Source: Cannabis sativa
Lineage: Eukaryota > Streptophyta > Magnoliopsida > Rosales > Cannabaceae
Assembly: GCF_029168945.1 (NCBI RefSeq)
Contig: NC_083607.1
Location: 14,960,001-15,024,000, forward strand
Reading direction: 5' to 3'
DNA length: 64,000 bases
In this document: positions 1 to 10,429 of the stretch, piece after piece
How the letters are laid out: every line of letters starts with the position of its first letter
Position numbering within the stretch: position 1 is the first letter of the stretch
Translations under genes and position numbers: made by a program
The notes under the pieces: model-generated
What the model was told of the DNA's origin: nothing
The model's input: the letters and a program-made list of their open reading frames with translations, nothing else
Databases searched by the model: none

Positions 1-1283
1 TACTCGCCCCCGAGTAAAGCTAAAACTCAAACTGAAATTAAACAATGCAATAGATAACTAAACCTTCCAAAGATTGAACTGCCACTACCACCTGCACAAC
101 TTTAAGCAAATCAATAACCAGAATTTCAACTCAATAACTCTAAGAATTAACTTGGATGCACAATTCAGAAGTAAGTAATTCATATAGACACAAAACACCT
201 CTTTTGACAATCATATCACAGCTATTCTACACTCTCTGACATTCCGCTAACCCATGTTTGATAAGCTTGAGTGACATACCTTTCTCCACTAATGTTGAAA
301 ATTCTTGCTTGGAATCAAAAGGTCTTTTTCGGTAATAATAGCATGGCTTAGGTAAAACGGGTAGATGAGAAGTCATTTAGGCTACATTATACCATAAGCA
401 CAATTATACCAAACAAGTACCCACACTTATCCATTCTTTCATCCCAAAGAAGATAGTAAGAGATTGCATATTTTTTTCCTATGTGCCTACCTCATTGTCA
501 CATTTGATTCTCAAGAAGAAATTATCACATTTATTTTTCTTTTGTTTTTTTATTTTTTTTTTTGTTTTTTTCTTTTTTTTTTTATACAACAGAGGCACAT
601 CACATAACAACTATTTTTTCCAATCTCTTACTCTCAAAGATTATTCCCCACTTACAACAATTCATTCCCCCCCAAACTTGCTTAACAGCTTATGGCATAA
701 TAAGGCATGTTGAGTAGGAAAATAGTTAAAGATAACGAATTCAGCTTAGTTAAGTGGTGAAATTTTTTTAAAATAGGCTAAGGCTCTACTTTGGGTATAC
801 TAAGGATAAATTTTTTTAGGTAGGCTTGGAAGGCTCAATCGATCCAAAGAAAATTTTCCTAAATCATTTTCCAAACAAAAATCATCAAGGATTTCGCTTC
901 AAGAGAGTATGTCAAACAAATTCTATTTCATGTCAAGCCAATCATTCCACAATCCAAATAGAACAAAAGTGATACGCGTCAAAAATAAATATTTTAAATC
1001 TAAATGAACAAACTTCTAACACAACATCCAATTCAATTCAAAGAGTTATGACTCAAGCACACGGTTAAGATTTCAATCCATTGCACAAGTGAATAACAGT
1101 GGTTCAATCAATCTTCCAACTTAGATGTCAATACATGACACTAACAATAACAAAGACTAACTAACTAAAAACGGGAGAACAAAAAAAACTGAAAAAAAAA
1201 AATAAAATAATTAAATCTCTCCCCCCAAACTAAAGATGCACATTGTCCCCAATGTGACATTAAAAAAATAAAGAGAAGGAAAC
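1..1283 (-). other. Non-coding tail downstream of the Athila-like gag
   Basis: There is no credible ORF here. Minus-strand reading shows G-runs such as the one at 1220-1226 and the near-palindrome CATTGGGGACAATG around 1238-1251. Both are common in the non-coding 3' part of plant gag-only Gypsy derivatives (recalled family knowledge). A T-rich tract lies at 527-585. The 76-codon plus-strand ORF at 483-713 is a translation of that tract and is not a gene. Confidence 0.5.
527..585. repeat. T-rich low-complexity tract
   Basis: Nearly uninterrupted T with occasional G or C, about 55 bases long, inside the tail of the Athila-like element. Confidence 0.85.
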
Positions 1284-2096
1284 TTACCTGAGCGCCACAT
1301 CAATAAGCGGTTGACGCCTGTGATAAGCGTCATGCAAGACAACTTGAAAATTGTTGTAGTACTTGCCTTCAAGCTTGGCAAGTGATGAGTTTGAACCAAA
1401 ATCAACACCAACAACATAAGACTTTGCATGATGTGCTTGGGGAGAAGATTTTCGTAGCTTGTAAAGGATATAATATGGTGTTGATGAAATATATGGATCC
1501 ATTGGTGGTTTATTAGTCAATATCATCGATGAAGTCGAATCAATGACGCTATGTTCTTCCTCATCCTCCAATGTCATATTATCTAAACTTTCATCCAACA
1601 ACCCTTCTTCATTGTACCAGCAACTCTCATAACTTTCATCATTGGAGTTATTACATTCTGAATCATGAGTCATTGAATTATCACATAAGGATCTCACCAT
1701 GTCAGTTAAGCGATTAATCTCTCCTGGAAGTGATTGTGGAAGTGATAGTAGTTGCTCCTCTTTTTCAGTTTGTTGGGATGAATTTGGGCAATAAGGTGGG
1801 TATTGGTGACTCCATTCCTGAAGTGATGGATCCCAATGCCAGTCGTAATCAAAATCTGCCATATTATTCAATAGATCTATTACGTCATAGCCTCTCATTA
1901 ATAGAGGCGCTCCAGTTGCCTCTGCTCCATAATCAACCCAGCTTCTTGTTTCATCGTTAAGTCCATTATAAAAGAGCCTTGTAAAACATACACTTGAGAA
2001 AGTGGGATAACATCTCTCTCCAAGCTCTTTAAATCTCCTCCAAGCAGAATAGAATGGTTCATTGTGTTGTTGGACAAAATCCTCAAGATATAGCAT
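1284..2096 (-). CDS. Athila-like Gypsy gag-like protein
   Basis: An open frame of 270 codons. The N-terminal ~90 residues match the conserved plant retrotransposon gag layout: a run with FYSAWRRFKELGERC, then LFYNGLNDETRSWVDYGAEA, then a segment ending NNMADFDYDWHWD. In Athila and related Gypsy elements this region is part of the capsid that packages element RNA. The C-terminal two thirds are acidic and low in recognisable motifs, with no CCHC zinc knuckle. The first Met is at the edge of the conserved region, so the true start may lie further upstream in the leader or be supplied by splicing: an AG lies just before the frame on the minus strand near 2110. The frame is open, which suggests a fairly recent or constrained copy. 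Function beyond gag-like is not assigned. Confidence 0.7.
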   Translation of the reverse strand: MLYLEDFVQQHNEPFYSAWRRFKELGERCYPTFSSVCFTRLFYNGLNDETRSWVDYGAEATGAPLLMRGYDVIDLLNNMADFDYDWHWDPSLQEWSHQYPPYCPNSSQQTEKEEQLLSLPQSLPGEINRLTDMVRSLCDNSMTHDSECNNSNDESYESCWYNEEGLLDESLDNMTLEDEEEHSVIDSTSSMILTNKPPMDPYISSTPYYILYKLRKSSPQAHHAKSYVVGVDFGSNSSLAKLEGKYYNNFQVVLHDAYHRRQPLIDVALR

Positions 2097-2322
2097 CTGG
2101 ATTTATCTTGCAGATCAAACTCATAAGTAAAACATTAGTAAAATTAAATAAAATAAAACTAAATTAGTACTAAAAAGATAAAAATTTGAAATAACAAAAT
2201 TAATACTAAAACTAAAAAGAAAAACTAAATTAGAACAAAATTTAATTTTTAATAATATTACAAAATTTAATCTAAAAGAAACAGATTAGAAATAAGCAAA
2301 AAGAATTAACCAAAGTAGAAGT
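2097..2322 (-). other. Leader of the Athila-like element (gag-proximal part)
   Basis: AT-rich sequence between the gag frame and the insertion point of Copia A. It continues on the other side of A at 12354-12392 up to the primer site. Together they make a leader of only about 265 bases. The last five bases (2318-2322, GAAGT) are the left copy of A's target duplication. Confidence 0.6.
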
Positions 2323-4246
2323 TGTTGGGTTTTATGCCCTAAATAAAACTCATTTCATATAATCAGATTTACTTATTAATAAAGATCAGAAATAACATTT
2401 TATGTTGCATGGTTCACATGATTTATTTCATGATTATATGTATATAATGTATGAATTCTTTTTAAGTCCAGAACATATGAGTTGGTTAAAGATTATAGTG
2501 TTGTCAGCACAGTGGAATATAATCTTTATTATATGTTCAAAAGTAGATTCCCTGATTTGTCAGAACACTGGATTTAGACTGACATGGTATAATCAGCGAT
2601 AGGTATTCTTACACCTTGGAAAAGTGTTATGTCCTTTCCAGGACATTGGAAAAGTTTACCAGTATCGGATGCATGGAGTATGCATTGGAATGGACCGATA
2701 TTGAACTTTGAATTAGATTTTGAAACTTACCGTAAACATCTATTCAATTCAATATCATAAGTTGATCCTAGATCACATGATCGAAATCCTGATATGGTTA
2801 GGCTCAATTTCAAGAGTATTATTCGTGTTCTTTGATTTGTTAGTTAAGCCTAATCTTTAGTCTGGGCAATACGTACATTTTGGGAACACGGTAGTGCAAT
2901 TGAGTGGGGGAGCACTAACATAAATATGGAATCTATAGGTTCTATTTGACAAATAGAAGTAAAGGATAATTTCCTTTGAGCTTAACCAAACGAAGATAAA
3001 TGGTGGAGATCTCATTTCACTTAGGTGAAATATCATTTATACAGGGTTAAGTGTTTTAAGGATAAAATACATTGTAGGGTGTTACGGTAATTTAATCCTG
3101 TACAGTGTAAATCATCCATATAGAGGATCATTGATCACATTAGGGTTATAACAATGGATAACTAATGACGTGTCTATATCGTGGAACGTATAGAGCGTTT
3201 CTATATGACTGAGAGTGCAATTCCAAGTTCTAAGTGTGGATTCAATGAGGAATTAATAAGTTAGGGAATTTACTTGGTAAATTCGGTTCGACTTATTGGA
3301 AGCTCGGTTATATAGACCCATGGTCCCCATACTAGTTGAGGCCATACTGCTTGTAAGACTCAGTTAATTGATTTTAATTAATCAATTATAATTCTAAAAG
3401 TTAGACTATGTCTACTTTATGAATTCTCACAGTTTAAGGATGAAATGGTAAAGAAAAGGGTTTCTAGGTTTAATTATTAATTAAGAGACTTTGTATGTCT
3501 AATTAATAATTATTTTAAATGACAATATTATTTAATAATCTATTTTAGTTATTAAATAATTAGTTTTGGCATTTAAATGATTAGAATTGGAAAAGTGGCA
3601 TTTTTGGAGAAATTGAAATAAAATTGAGGAAACTGCAAAATCCAAGTGAGGCCCATATTCCCTCTATGGCCGAAGCACTCCCTTTGTGTTTCCCAATTAT
3701 TATTTTTATTTTTTAATTGTCATGTAATTGCGAATCAAAGCCTAGCTATAATAGGAAAGTGGTGGATCACACTAAATAAGGCAGTTGATTGATTACACAG
3801 TAATTAAGGAAACTGTTTTATTTGGAAAGTTGTGCTCTCTCTTCTCCCTATATATAGCAGCCCTTGTTCTCTTCTCTTGTACATCATTATGGATGAAAAG
3901 CCACGAAATTAAGAGAGAAAAATAGAGAGAAATTTTGAAATCCTTGTGAGATGAGTAGTGCACACACACATCAAGTGGTATCTCAATCATAGTATGGAAG
4001 ACTATGGAAATTCTACATCAAAGAAGGAGAAAAGAAGATCCAGGTTCAGATCTTGGTGATGCTCTGCTACAGAAAGGAATCAAGGGCTAGAGATCTGAAC
4101 GGAAGGAGTCATATTATTCCGCTGCACCCACTGTAAGGTTTTCTAACTTTATATGTGTTTATTTTCATTGTTTTAGAATTCATATTAGGTTGTTAATCCA
4201 ACATACTTGTTAGTAAATCTAGATCCTGGTAAAATAATCTCCAACA
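2323..4246 (+). repeat. 5' LTR of Copia A
   Basis: Ends are TG and CA, with the terminal inverted repeat TGTTGG/CCAACA. A TATA-type motif lies at 3849-3857, followed by a pyrimidine-rich stretch, as expected for the LTR promoter. The 66-codon ORF inside it (2402-2602) recurs in the other LTR only because the LTRs are copies of each other. Confidence 0.95.
3849..3857 (+). promoter_or_regulatory. TATA-type promoter motif in LTR of A
   Basis: TATATATAG in the last fifth of the LTR. The B, C, D and E LTRs have a TATAAATAG motif in the same relative place. Confidence 0.55.
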
Positions 4247-4248
4247 AC

Positions 4249-4261
4249 TTGCACGAGAGCC
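4249..4261 (+). promoter_or_regulatory. Primer binding site of A (degenerate)
   Basis: TTGCACGAGAGCC, two bases after the LTR. The initiator-Met tRNA site usual in Copia is TGGTATCAGAGCC, which element E matches exactly. Here only about eight of thirteen bases agree, mostly at the distal end, so priming from this copy may be weak. Confidence 0.6.
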
Positions 4262-4538
4262 ATGGTAATGATTTACTTTCATGTAATATGAATTAAAACG
4301 ATGATTGCATGTTTCTGTGTTGATTTGGATGGCTTCAAGTTGGTTTATGTGTTGTTTGATGAATGTTGATGTTGTACAGTTTCGTTTTCCATGAAAAATA
4401 TTTTTCAAATTTTTGAAAATATTTTATTTGGATTCCTTGTGAAAAATTAAGCAATTTTGTTTTTTACGGAACTCGATTCCGATAAAAATTGAGAAAGATA
4501 TGAATTTTGGAAAATCGGGATTCAAGGCTGTCAAGGGT

Positions 4539-4725
4539 GGTGCTCATGCGCACCAGACCCTCGGATCAGCCTCCCCATCCGCGCGCGTCCCTCGGTCCAT
4601 CACCCTGCAGCTGACCGAGTTTTCTCGGTCAGGCACCCTGCAGGCGCCGAGCTTCCTCGGCGTGAGCACCCCATCCGCGCGCGTGACAGGCTGCTAGCAG
4701 CCTCTCCTGGGCTGCAGATGCAGCC
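4539..4725 (+). other. GC-rich hairpin cluster in the leader of A
   Basis: A GC-rich island in AT-rich surroundings with several perfect inverted repeats: GGTGC/GCACC (4539-4554), CTGACCGAG/CTCGGTCAG with a four-T loop (4611-4632), CGCCGAG/CTCGGCG (4645-4662), the palindrome GGCTGCTAGCAGCC (4689-4702) and GGCTGCA/TGCAGCC (4710-4725). The word CCCATCCGCGCGCGT occurs twice (near 4574 and 4669). At the same distance from the primer site B, C and E carry only a small CTGT/ACAG hairpin. Confidence 0.8.
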
Positions 4726-4762
4726 TACTGGGCTGCTTTCCCAAATTGCGAATTTTTGGGGT

Positions 4763-6004
4763 TTTTTCCCCAAAAATCCAATTTTTTTCATGGGATTGTT
4801 TCCCAAAATTCATTTTTCCTATTTTAAATATTTCTAAATTGAAATGTTTCCAATTTTAAATATTTTCAATTTGGAATTTTTTCCAATTTTAAATATTTCT
4901 ATTTTGGATTGTTTCCAATTTTTAAATATTTCCTATTATGGTCAGATTTAAAAATTTGTTAACTTCTTTAATATTTATTTGTTATTTAATTATAAGATTG
5001 GATATTTTGATATTTAAGATATTTTAAATTAAAAGATAGCTTTGTCTTTTTATTTAAAATATTATATTAAAATTATCTTATATGGTAAATTAAATAATTA
5101 ATAAATTTGAAATTAACATAGATATTTTTATAGATATACTTACCATAATGTTTTTCAAATTCAAAAATTTGTTATTTTGTTAAATATTTAATTATTTCTA
5201 AATTATAAGTTAAAAATGATATTTTTTCTATATATATCATTTTTTTTTCCTTATTAGAAATTTATAAATCATATCTTAAATATTTAAATAACATAGATAT
5301 TTTTGTAGAGATTTGAATATTGCTTAATTTGATATATTTTGATATATAATTATGGTAATTATTATTTAACCAAATCTATTTTAAAATTGGTTTATTTTAT
5401 TAAATTATAAGATCTGAAAGTGATATTGGAGATTCTTTCCTTTCAAATCATTGATCTTATTAGATATTTAATTTAATTTTGATTCAAATAAACCTAGATA
5501 TTTTAAAATTAGTTTCCTTTATTTGGTTAGTTTAAGAATAATAATTTAATTATATTAATATCTTGATTCACATCTGTTACATGGACAATGTTTGTTTATT
5601 TATATTGTTTATTCAAAACTTTTTTTAACAAACCTATTATTTATCTGATCTTAATTGCTATGATTAACTTGTTGACAGATCATGATCCAATGATCTGATT
5701 TTAATCATAGTCCAATTGACGATAGATCTTATAAATAATTTGTAACAGGTAAATTTTGTACTTCTTTCATCTGTGTAAACCTAGTAACATGATAGGGCCC
5801 ATCCAAATCATTTGACCTGTGTGAGCCTATATGTTTGCTTTTGGGCTTAGATGCATATAGGGAGCCCATTTAAGTTTTTACTAAGTAAATGGACTAGGTT
5901 GCTAAAATAAATTTTGACATAAGGAAATTTATTTAGGCCCAATTAGATTTGGGCTTATTCAATGAATAACAATTGTTTATTTTAAGGTTAAATTCCTCTC
6001 TTTT
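4763..6004 (+). other. AT-rich leader of A, no gene seen
   Basis: Long AT-rich non-coding sequence with many diverged repeats of ATTTTAAATATTT-type words. Nothing codes here. Confidence 0.7.
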
Positions 6005-6096
6005 GGGCCTTGTGTGAGAGTTGGGGGCCATAGAAGTGGGTACGACATACTGAACCCAGCTCCCCCTCACATGAACTACCCCAATTGTGAAGGCCC
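6005..6096 (+). ncRNA. Conserved 92-base foldable leader block (copy in A)
   Basis: Bounded by GGGCCTT (6005-6011) and AAGGCCC (6090-6096), which can pair. Inside that, TGTGAG (6013-6018) can pair with CTCACA (6066-6071), and GGGT with ACCC near the apex (about 6038-6057). B, C and E hold the same block with exactly the same length although the flanking leader is poorly conserved. It would be part of the genomic RNA. A role in packaging or dimerisation is a guess. Confidence 0.55.
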
Positions 6097-7404
6097 ATTT
6101 GCCTTATTTAAATAATTGTATTAGGTTAATTATATTAGTCTAACCTAATTAAAATTGAATTAGCAACATAATTAACTTTTAAAATATATGAAATTTATTT
6201 TTCATTGTAATATTTTAAAGTTAGTTTTAGAAAAACACTTAGTCAATGATATATTATAGATAGTTATTTCTAGTACTAGTTATTATTTCTAATATTAAAT
6301 AGGAAAATATCATAGATTGTGAAATTAATTGTTTCCTAATTAATTTTGGTACAATCTAAGTTTAGTATATTTTCCTAGTATTAAACTAGAATTAATAATT
6401 AAGTTTTCTCTTTACTTAATTATTTATTTCTTGAATTTAATACATTTAATTAAATTGAAAATTTCAATATCTAAGTTGATTTTCATCATGATACTTTAAT
6501 ATTGTTATTTTCATGTTATTTAATTAAAGTTGAAAATTATCTTAAGTTTGGAATTTTTTTTCAGAATAACTTAAGTTTGAATAATTTTCAAAATATATTT
6601 TATTTTATTTTATTAATCATTTCCCAAAATTTCGAAATTACATTTATTTAATGTAGAAATTTCGAATTTTATTTGAAAAATAGATTAAAGTTGAAAATTA
6701 TTTATTTAATTTTGGACCAACTTAAATCAATGACTTTTTCATTTGATGGTTAATTAAAATAAATGAACTAAAATATATTATAATTAGAAATTGGATTAAT
6801 TAGTCTATGAAAGTCTAGATAGATATTATCTATTTTGCTTGAAGTATTTTTCTAGTGTATTTAATTAAATAGAAAATTAATATTTAAGTTGATTTTTTAA
6901 TCATGATACTTAAATATTTGAAATTTTTCTAAGATATTTAATTAAATAGGAAAATTATATTTTTTGTTGAAAATTAATTTTTATTAATTAATTTTGGGCC
7001 AACATAAAATTAGAGTAATTTTCCAGGATTTATTTTATTTTATTTTATTTTATTTTAAAGCATTTTCGAAAATGCAATATATATTTATAGAAAATTAAAT
7101 TTGAGTTGTAAATTAATTCAAATTAATTTTGAAACAACTTAAATTGAATAATTTTCTAAATATTTATGGAAATTATTACTAAGATGGAAATAATTCACGT
7201 TATTTATCTATCTAAGTATAATTTATAAATATTAAATTAAAATTTATATTTGGAATTTTTCATTCTAAATTTGAAATTTTAATTAAATAAATATATATTT
7301 AAAATAAATATTAGAAGAAAATACAACCCTTCATTAAATAATGAGCTTTATTATTATAAGGATATTCGATCTCCATTGCTGGTTTTACATAGCTATTGTT
7401 TTAG
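6097..7404 (+). other. AT-rich leader of A, no gene seen
   Basis: Non-coding and AT-rich, with a run of TTTTA units near 7030-7056. Repeats of the words TTAATTAAAT and GAAAATT are frequent. No feature beyond this. Confidence 0.65.
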
Positions 7405-7714
7405 TGAGTAATCCTCCCTAATGGAGGAACGTTCATTAGCAAGTTAGCACCGTTTAATCTCGAAAGATAAGTAATCTTGTAAGTTTTTTTTTATATAATT
7501 TATGACCACCCTAATGGTGGCGACTGTATAAGACTTGCAAGAATATGAAACAATGGTGGAAGCTCATAAGATAGAATAGCCTTGACTCTCGCCTAAACGG
7601 GACAACGCGGATTCAAATCTTGATCGAATAAAAGGTTGCTAGAATGTTTGACATTTTAGATGAGCTGACAACTCTGTTCAATGAATGGTAGCTTTGACTC
7701 TCGCCTAAACGGGA
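7405..7714 (+). ncRNA. Stem-loop module 1 in the leader of A
   Basis: Four small inverted repeats: TCCTCC-CTAAT-GGAGGA (7412-7428), CCACC-CTAAT-GGTGG (7506-7520), and TCTCG-CCTAAA-CGGGA twice (7587-7602 and 7699-7714). B (31359-31656) and E (59053-59350, opposite strand) carry the same set. The region lies just upstream of where gag starts in B. No ORF covers it. Confidence 0.6.
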
Positions 7715-7914
7715 CACTGATATCAGTTTGTTGAAAACCTTGGAAATTATTTAGGATTGTATGTTTTAGTATTTTCACTTGTCATTCCTACTTGCTATGT
7801 GCTTCATAATTTCTGAATTGTGTATGAATTTGTATTGAACCATGTCATTTTCTGTTATTAAATTGTAGTTTAATTTCGAATCTTCATTGTTGGTCTAACT
7901 TGATTTGTTTTTCT

Positions 7915-8106
7915 AATGAGATAAATCCCTAATGGATTTTCACCATTAGACTAACATAATAGTGTTAGATCTCGAAAGATAAATATTGTATATGCAACAT
8001 CTAGCTGTTCATCAATTGATGACACTTTAGACTAGTGTTTTACAATATGAAACAAGAAGATTGTATAAATAAGATTACTTTGACTCTCGCTAATCGGAGC
8101 ATCGTT
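7915..8106 (+). ncRNA. Stem-loop module 2 in A (diverged duplicate)
   Basis: It repeats the order of module 1: a hairpin with the CTAAT loop and a new stem, AAATCC/GGATTT (7923-7939), then TCTCGAAAGATAA (about 7972), then ATATGAAACAA (about 8046), then TTTGACTCTCGCTAATCGGAG (about 8080-8100). It starts about 510 bases after module 1 and occupies the place where B has gag. Confidence 0.55.
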
Positions 8107-8639
8107 GGATTCTTATTTAAAATGAAATTATCCTCATTCCTCTTAGCTTATTCATTTCGAATTAGCTTAATGACATATCATTGGATGAATGGTCTATAAA
8201 TCATATAAAGTCTTATTTTCTCTTAAGAAATTAGATGACGCATATGATTATATTCCCGGAATTCTATCCCAAAATGATATAAATCCTCAATCTTAGATAT
8301 CTCTAACTTGTATAGGCAAATCATAGAGTTAGATTAGTAGTGGTGGTACAAGAAAGAATTACTAATTATACAGTTACACTTTCACAAGTGTTTCATAACC
8401 ATTTTCTATCAATGGATTTATACTGTATGAGTTTAGTATTCTGTGACCAGAATCCACTTGCACTATTCTAAGAACTCTTTGATGTTGATGTAACTTAAGT
8501 CATCAAAAGATACAACCACATATTTTATAAATCTATGGCATTTGTATCTTGTTCATAGTGGTTTTGACAAGATCATTCTCTGCAAAGAGTTAATATGCCT
8601 ATATCCACTGAAAGTAATTTCATCTCATTCGCAGATGGA
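8107..8639 (+). other. Interior of A, no gene seen
   Basis: AT-rich, with no readable frame. It may hold eroded gag or protease sequence, but I could not match any part of it. Confidence 0.5.
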
Positions 8640-10416
8640 TGTACATTCAGGGGTGGATACGAGTCCTCGTTGAATTCTTAAAACGATCATTCTAGATTTT
8701 ACCTATGCAAAAGAAATTTGAAATATTTGAAAAATTTCATGAATTTCTAGCAATGGTAAGTGGTTAAAGATCTTGCGAACTGATAGGGGTGGAGAAAAAG
8801 TTAGTAGATATGCAGTTCAAAGATCATTAATTTGATTTTGAATAATATCCAAACTTACCTCCTCAGAAATTCGAGTTGTATATTGATGATTAGTTACTAG
8901 TCGTTGCCTAAATCCTTCTATGGAAATATAATTTCAGAATGATGCAATGGTTGTATACTTAATGTAAATCATTACTAGATTCATGGATGACCTAATCGAA
9001 ATCTTAAGAAAAGCTAGAACTGCTAACCTTGGTTTGCATGTTTGTTAGCTATTCTAAGTGATTAGGGGTGGAGTATCCCATAGTCATTAGACAAGAAAGT
9101 GTTTGTTTAAACAAATACTACTTTTCTAAGAAAATGACTAAGTCTGAAAATAAAGTAGCAAATAAAGGAGATATTTTTTCTTGATTCCAAAAGTGTTCTA
9201 TCATCTTATTTTACAAGATGATCCCACTGCCTCTGTTGTCTTAACACAACTGAAGAGGTCTATACCATTTAGTTTTCTTTGACATAGTTCACGGTACCTT
9301 GTCGTAGTGGGAGAGTTTCTAGGAACTCACCTTCTCATGACTTGGAAGACACTAGTAATTAAAATCCATTGTGAGTTTAAACAAGTAATGGATTGTCAAG
9401 ATAAGAAACTAAGAAGAAAGCCAAGAGAACTATGGTTTGATCCATTCACGTGGAGTAACCTAAAGTTTTCTATTACAAGGACATGATAGGAAATTTTCGT
9501 TCATAAGTCTATTCAATGGACTTAACAAAACTTCCTGTTCCTAGTATTATAGGTTTGAGTTTATCTAAACCTATGGCTTGTGGTATACCTGGAAATTACT
9601 TACTCTAATGCAAGCATGAGATGCTGATGCATTTTCTTTCCAATGGAAATCTATAGAAGCTTCACAACTTCTTAGATATAGATTTTATTTATCTAAGGAA
9701 AAGTTTCAACTATTCCAGAAAAGATAAAGCCACGAAAGAAATTCTTAAATCAACAGTGAGAGGTCTCAGATATGCTTTAGTATGCCGTAGACCAGACACC
9801 TGCTGTTGAGTGGGAGAAATGAGTAGGTATCAGATTAATCCAGGAGAAGAACATTGGAAGACAATCAAGTAAATCTTAAGATTAAGAAGAGGAACTATAT
9901 GTTAGTCAATAAGGGTGTTTGTTTAAAACTCTTAGACTACACCACATCAGATTTCAAGACTTGCATTTGTGCTAGAAAGTCTGCTGATGAGATGGTGATT
10001 ACTTTGGGGGTGGAGTAGTGATTTTGGAGAAGTGTAAAAACCTATCTAAAATCTCTTGGTCTACCAGAAAGAGACTGAATGTTAAAAGTTGCAGGAAAGA
10101 TCCTTTTTCAGTCTAAGGAAAGTTCTATACATTTGTGGCAGTGTTCCAACTTGCCTTAACTACTAGGGTTACTTCCTGTATAACAAAAGAGTAGTTGCCC
10201 AAAAGTATAGAATCCATTATCCCAAAAGACTAGACATATAGAGAGGAATTTCACATTATCAAGGATTTTGTGATTAAGGAAGAGTAATGGTGGAGAAGAG
10301 GTTGTGTTTAATTCAACCTGTCAGATCCCATTACGAGGAGTATACTACTATTACACTTGATTGGTATATCAAGGTGTTAATGATTATTTGAAATGCACTT
10401 TTTGTTTTATATTAGT
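8640..10416 (+). pseudogene. Eroded Copia pol relic of A (integrase to RNase H)
   Basis: Collinear pieces can be matched to the near-intact pol of C. Integrase-core DNA is at about 8768-8850 (AAGATCTTGCGAACTGATAG and on). A linker is at about 9064-9320, including a piece resembling CTCGTCGTAGTGGGAG. The RT/RNase H junction is at about 9790-9920, and RNase H at about 9995-10030 (TTTGGGGGTGGAG). Many small deletions shorten it to about 1.8 kb against about 3.1 kb in C, and no frame survives. Several of the indels are shared with B and E, so the erosion predates this insertion. Confidence 0.7.
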
Positions 10417-10418
10417 GC

Positions 10419-10429
10419 AAGTGGGAGTT
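10419..10429 (+). promoter_or_regulatory. Polypurine tract of A
   Basis: AAGTGGGAGTT lies directly before the 3' LTR, the expected place for the plus-strand priming site. The same word precedes the 3' LTR of B and, reversed, of C. Confidence 0.8.

Noticed and set aside
2402..2602. 66-codon ORF repeated at 10509-10709
   Set aside because: It recurs only because both lie in the LTRs of A; the related LTRs of other copies do not keep the frame.
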